DNA of 7,309 nt from Gallionella sp. (GTDB lineage Bacteria > Pseudomonadota > Gammaproteobacteria > Burkholderiales > Gallionellaceae), in the NCBI GenBank assembly GCA_017880945.1, contig JADGRM010000112.1, forward strand, positions 1 to 7,309, read 5' to 3'. Below, in pieces: positions 5,441-7,309 of the stretch (the stretch's first letter is position 1; the number at the start of each line of letters is the position of its first letter). The position numbers and the translations under genes were made by a program. The notes below the pieces were generated by a model, which ran no database searches, was not told the origin of the DNA, and worked only from the letters and a program-made list of their open reading frames with translations.

Positions 5441-6163
5441 ATGAAGAAAAACTTATCATTGTTATGTGTCCTGGGCTGTTTTACTCAACCTGTCTGGGCG
5501 GCCAATAACATCAATCTTACAAATTTTTTGGGTGCGGGTGCGGCTGCGCAAGCTGACTTTAAAGCCTTCTCGGAAGATCTGGGTTCGGCGCTAAGTTATA
5601 AACCTATCACACCACCAACGCCTTTGGGTGTCACAGGTTTTGATATAGGCTTGGAAGTAACTTCGACTAAAATGAGAAACCTGGCCCAAGCCACCGGTAG
5701 CTCAATGACCAACTTGGTAGTTCCCAAGCTTCACGTTTACAAAGGGCTACCTCTTAACTTCGATATCGGAGCATTCTACTCCTCCGTACCAACCACCAAT
5801 ATCAAGCTTTATGGCGGGGAATTGCGTTATGCGATACTTGAGGGCGGCGTGGCCTTACCCGCAGTCGGCATCCGGGGCGCACTGACCAAACTGAGCGGTG
5901 TGAGTCAACTTGATTTGACTACCAAAAGCCTGGACGTTTCAATTTCCAAGGGCTTTGCCATGTTTACCCCCTATGCAGGGGTAGGAACTGTCTGGGTTGA
6001 CAGCACTCCTAACGGGGTACCGCCGTTGGTGAAAGAATCTTTCCGGCAAAATAAAGTTTATGTGGGTGGCAACCTCAACTTTGGACTTGTGAATTTCGCC
6101 ATGGAATATGACAAGACCGGATCTGCACCATCCTATAGTGCCAAAGTGGGCTTCCGTTTCTAA
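5441..6163 (+). CDS. Exported outer-membrane beta-barrel protein, function unknown
   Basis: This 240-residue protein has a clear Sec signal peptide (MKKNLSLLCVLGCFTQPVWA, cleavage after about residue 20). The mature part is rich in alternating hydrophobic strands and Gly/aromatic turns: GFDIGLEVTSTKM, LNFDIGAFYSS, IKLYGGELRYAIL, FTPYAGVGTVWVD and VYVGGNLNFGL. It ends SYSAKVGFRF, with the C-terminal Phe recognised by the BAM machinery. The size suggests a barrel of eight to ten strands. AAGGAAG (5425-5431) is 9 nt before the ATG. It is a single-gene unit with its own terminator. I do not recognise a specific family, and no substrate or role can be assigned. It is not obviously part of the minus-strand operon. 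Confidence 0.85.
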   Translation: MKKNLSLLCVLGCFTQPVWAANNINLTNFLGAGAAAQADFKAFSEDLGSALSYKPITPPTPLGVTGFDIGLEVTSTKMRNLAQATGSSMTNLVVPKLHVYKGLPLNFDIGAFYSSVPTTNIKLYGGELRYAILEGGVALPAVGIRGALTKLSGVSQLDLTTKSLDVSISKGFAMFTPYAGVGTVWVDSTPNGVPPLVKESFRQNKVYVGGNLNFGLVNFAMEYDKTGSAPSYSAKVGFRF

Positions 6164-6189
6164 CAGACTTTAATCTGGCAGATTCAAAC

Positions 6190-6230
6190 GGGCGGTTAAG
6201 GTCAAGAGTTGACCTTAACCGCCCTTTTTT
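6190..6230 (+). terminator. Strong rho-independent terminator
   Basis: GGGCGGTTAAGGTCA (6190-6204) and TGACCTTAACCGCCC (6210-6224) form a perfect 15-bp stem with a 5-nt loop, followed by six T (6225-6230). It starts 26 nt after the beta-barrel stop codon. Its 3' arm and T-run also encode the last codons and stop of the convergent hugZ-like gene, so the two units share this end. On the minus strand the U-tract is poor, so it acts mainly on the plus strand. Confidence 0.95.
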
Positions 6231-6904
6231 AATGGGGCCAGCGCGTCCTGTGATGGACTGGATACCGCTTCCGGAAAATCCAGCCGCCATGTTTGTTCGT
6301 CACAGCGCACATCCAGCCCATCGCAATCCAGTCCGACAGCTTGCACAACTGCAGCAGCAATACCATGTCGTTGTTGCAGCAGTTGTCGCAACACATCCCG
6401 CTGCTGTGCGTTCATTTCCGCGAGCAATGCTTCTTCCCGTTGTGCGAATATTTCTGCTTGCGCGACAGCGTAATTTTCCATATCGACCCAGTGGATTTTC
6501 CCGAATCCGCCTATGTAGCGGATCGCAACAGGGCGGATGCGATAGAAGGAAAAGTCATGCATCCCGAAGTAAGTTCGTGCCTCCGGAAAATGGCGCAGAT
6601 AACGCAGTCCGGCTTGCTCGCGATTCGGCTCAGGTTGAGCCTTGCCAACCACAGTCACCCGCCCCTGGATCTGGATGCGCGGGTCGCGCTGATCGTGTGT
6701 GATCAGGCTGACGCGCGGGTCATGCCCGATGTTTTTGGTGTGTTCGGCGAGGGTGCTGACGAGAATCAGCAGGCTGCCATCGTGATCTACCAGATACGGC
6801 GTGATCGAACCGAACGGGTAGCCGTCGAATTTTTTCGACAGGGTGCTCAGCGCGCCGTAGCGATGAGCGCGCAGCATCAGGCGTGCTTCGCGGGCATTGC
6901 TCAT
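6215..6904 (-). CDS. HugZ-like pyridoxamine-phosphate-oxidase-fold protein with C-terminal DUF2470-like domain
   Basis: From the ATG at 6904 this is 229 residues. The frame is open further upstream, but this ATG overlaps the upstream stop as ATGA and begins the typical SNAREARLMLRAHRYGALST. Residues about 5-140 are an FMN-binding split barrel (FGSITPYLVDHDGSLLILVSTLAEHTKNI, DPRIQIQGRVTVVG), ending in the HugZ-type IGGFGKIHWV. Residues about 145-215 resemble DUF2470 (LDCDGLDVRCDEQTWRLDF). The family includes haem-degrading HugZ and related flavin or haem proteins. The His of the usual MNxDH motif is Gln here (MNAQQ, 164-168), so haem chemistry should not be assumed. Only a weak ribosome site is present. 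Translational coupling to the wrbA-like gene is likely. Confidence 0.85.
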   Translation of the reverse strand: MSNAREARLMLRAHRYGALSTLSKKFDGYPFGSITPYLVDHDGSLLILVSTLAEHTKNIGHDPRVSLITHDQRDPRIQIQGRVTVVGKAQPEPNREQAGLRYLRHFPEARTYFGMHDFSFYRIRPVAIRYIGGFGKIHWVDMENYAVAQAEIFAQREEALLAEMNAQQRDVLRQLLQQRHGIAAAVVQAVGLDCDGLDVRCDEQTWRLDFPEAVSSPSQDALAPLKKGG

Positions 6905-7308
6905 GCGGAAAGCTTCAATGCGGTTTGTGCCAAGCGACGACCCAATGCCATGCACAGTTTCTTTTCGGTTTCGCTAATCGCCTGGTCGTTGGCGATTCCG
7001 GCCACATGGCTTGCACCATAGGGCGTACCGCCGCTTTGCGTGGTGGACAGTTCCGGTTCTGAATAGGGTAGCCCGACGATGACCATGCCGTGATGCAGCA
7101 AAGGCAACATCATCGACAGCAGCGTGCTTTCCTGTCCGCCGTGCATGGTGCCGGTGGAGGTGAACAGTACGGCGGGTTTTCCAACCAGCGTGTGTTTCAT
7201 CCATACACCTCCGGTACCATCCCAGAAATATTTCATTGCGGATGACATGTTACCGAAGCGCGTCGGACTGCCTAATGCCAGGCCTATACATTCTTCGAGA
7301 TCGATCAA
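6901..7308 (-). CDS. wrbA: WrbA-type NAD(P)H:quinone oxidoreductase, 5' end beyond the window
   Basis: These are the C-terminal 135 or so residues of a flavodoxin-fold protein of about 200. The frame is open to the right edge with no credible start; the first in-frame TTG codon at 7308 is internal sequence. Hallmarks are GSPTRFGNM (FMN phosphate and ring loop), TGGVW, FTSTGTMHGGQE, LLHHGMVIVGLPYS and GGTPYGASHVAG, all typical of the tetrameric WrbA family that reduces quinones by two electrons with NAD(P)H. The N-terminal flavodoxin P-loop is off the window. It overlaps the hugZ-like gene by 4 bp (ATGA), forming a flavoprotein pair that may serve oxidative or redox protection (inference). Confidence 0.93.
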   Translation of the reverse strand: MIDLEECIGLALGSPTRFGNMSSAMKYFWDGTGGVWMKHTLVGKPAVLFTSTGTMHGGQESTLLSMMLPLLHHGMVIVGLPYSEPELSTTQSGGTPYGASHVAGIANDQAISETEKKLCMALGRRLAQTALKLSA

Positions 7309-7309
7309 T

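Noticed and set aside
5239..5508. 89-codon plus-strand frame ahead of the beta-barrel gene
   Set aside because: It runs through the antisense of the transposase remnant, the promoter region and the start of the barrel gene in another frame.
6293..7021. 242-codon plus-strand open frame
   Set aside because: It is antisense to the recognisable HugZ-like and WrbA genes and its translation shows no domain.
1..7309. CRISPR array, tRNA or rRNA genes
   Set aside because: No regularly spaced repeats and no cloverleaf or rRNA-like sequence were recognised on either strand.

Overview
The window looks like chromosomal DNA of a Gram-negative proteobacterium of moderate GC. Several genes encode outer-membrane beta-barrels or a lipobox lipoprotein. 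The RadC, HugZ and WrbA proteins are of proteobacterial type, and a TGTAGGAGC-type REP-like repeat lies at the left edge. A beta- or gammaproteobacterium fits best. The lineage is an inference from gene style, not from a marker gene.

From left to right: 1-328 is gene-free and holds a REP-like double hairpin, a short remnant resembling the 3' end of radC, and the rho-independent terminator of the operon to its right. Positions 329-4196 (minus strand) hold a tightly packed three-gene operon, transcribed right to left: an IgGFc-binding-domain lipoprotein, a TPR plus beta-barrel outer-membrane protein resembling surface lipoprotein assembly modulators (SLAM/DUF560), and a secreted FecR-domain protein. 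Its 5' leader (about 4197-4365) contains a clear cyclic-di-GMP-I (GEMM-I) riboswitch. Downstream of the aptamer is a hairpin that buries the Shine-Dalgarno of the first gene. The anti-Shine-Dalgarno strand is also perfectly complementary, over 8 nt, to a strand of the aptamer. This suggests c-di-GMP control of translation of a surface-display or adhesion module, and is the main find of the window.

Positions 4452-5126 (minus) are a full-length radC. Directly upstream (5137-5358) is the decayed C-terminal end of an IS3-family transposase with one recognisable terminal inverted repeat. On the plus strand, 5441-6163 encodes a small exported beta-barrel protein of unknown function that ends in a strong terminator.

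Convergent to it on the minus strand is a translationally coupled pair: a WrbA-type quinone oxidoreductase, cut by the right window edge, followed by a HugZ-like flavin/haem split-barrel protein.

Working model (inference): the lipoprotein is the probable surface cargo, the TPR-barrel protein its outer-membrane assembly or translocation partner, and the FecR-domain protein a periplasmic partner. All three would be set by cellular c-di-GMP, the usual signal for attachment and biofilm choice.
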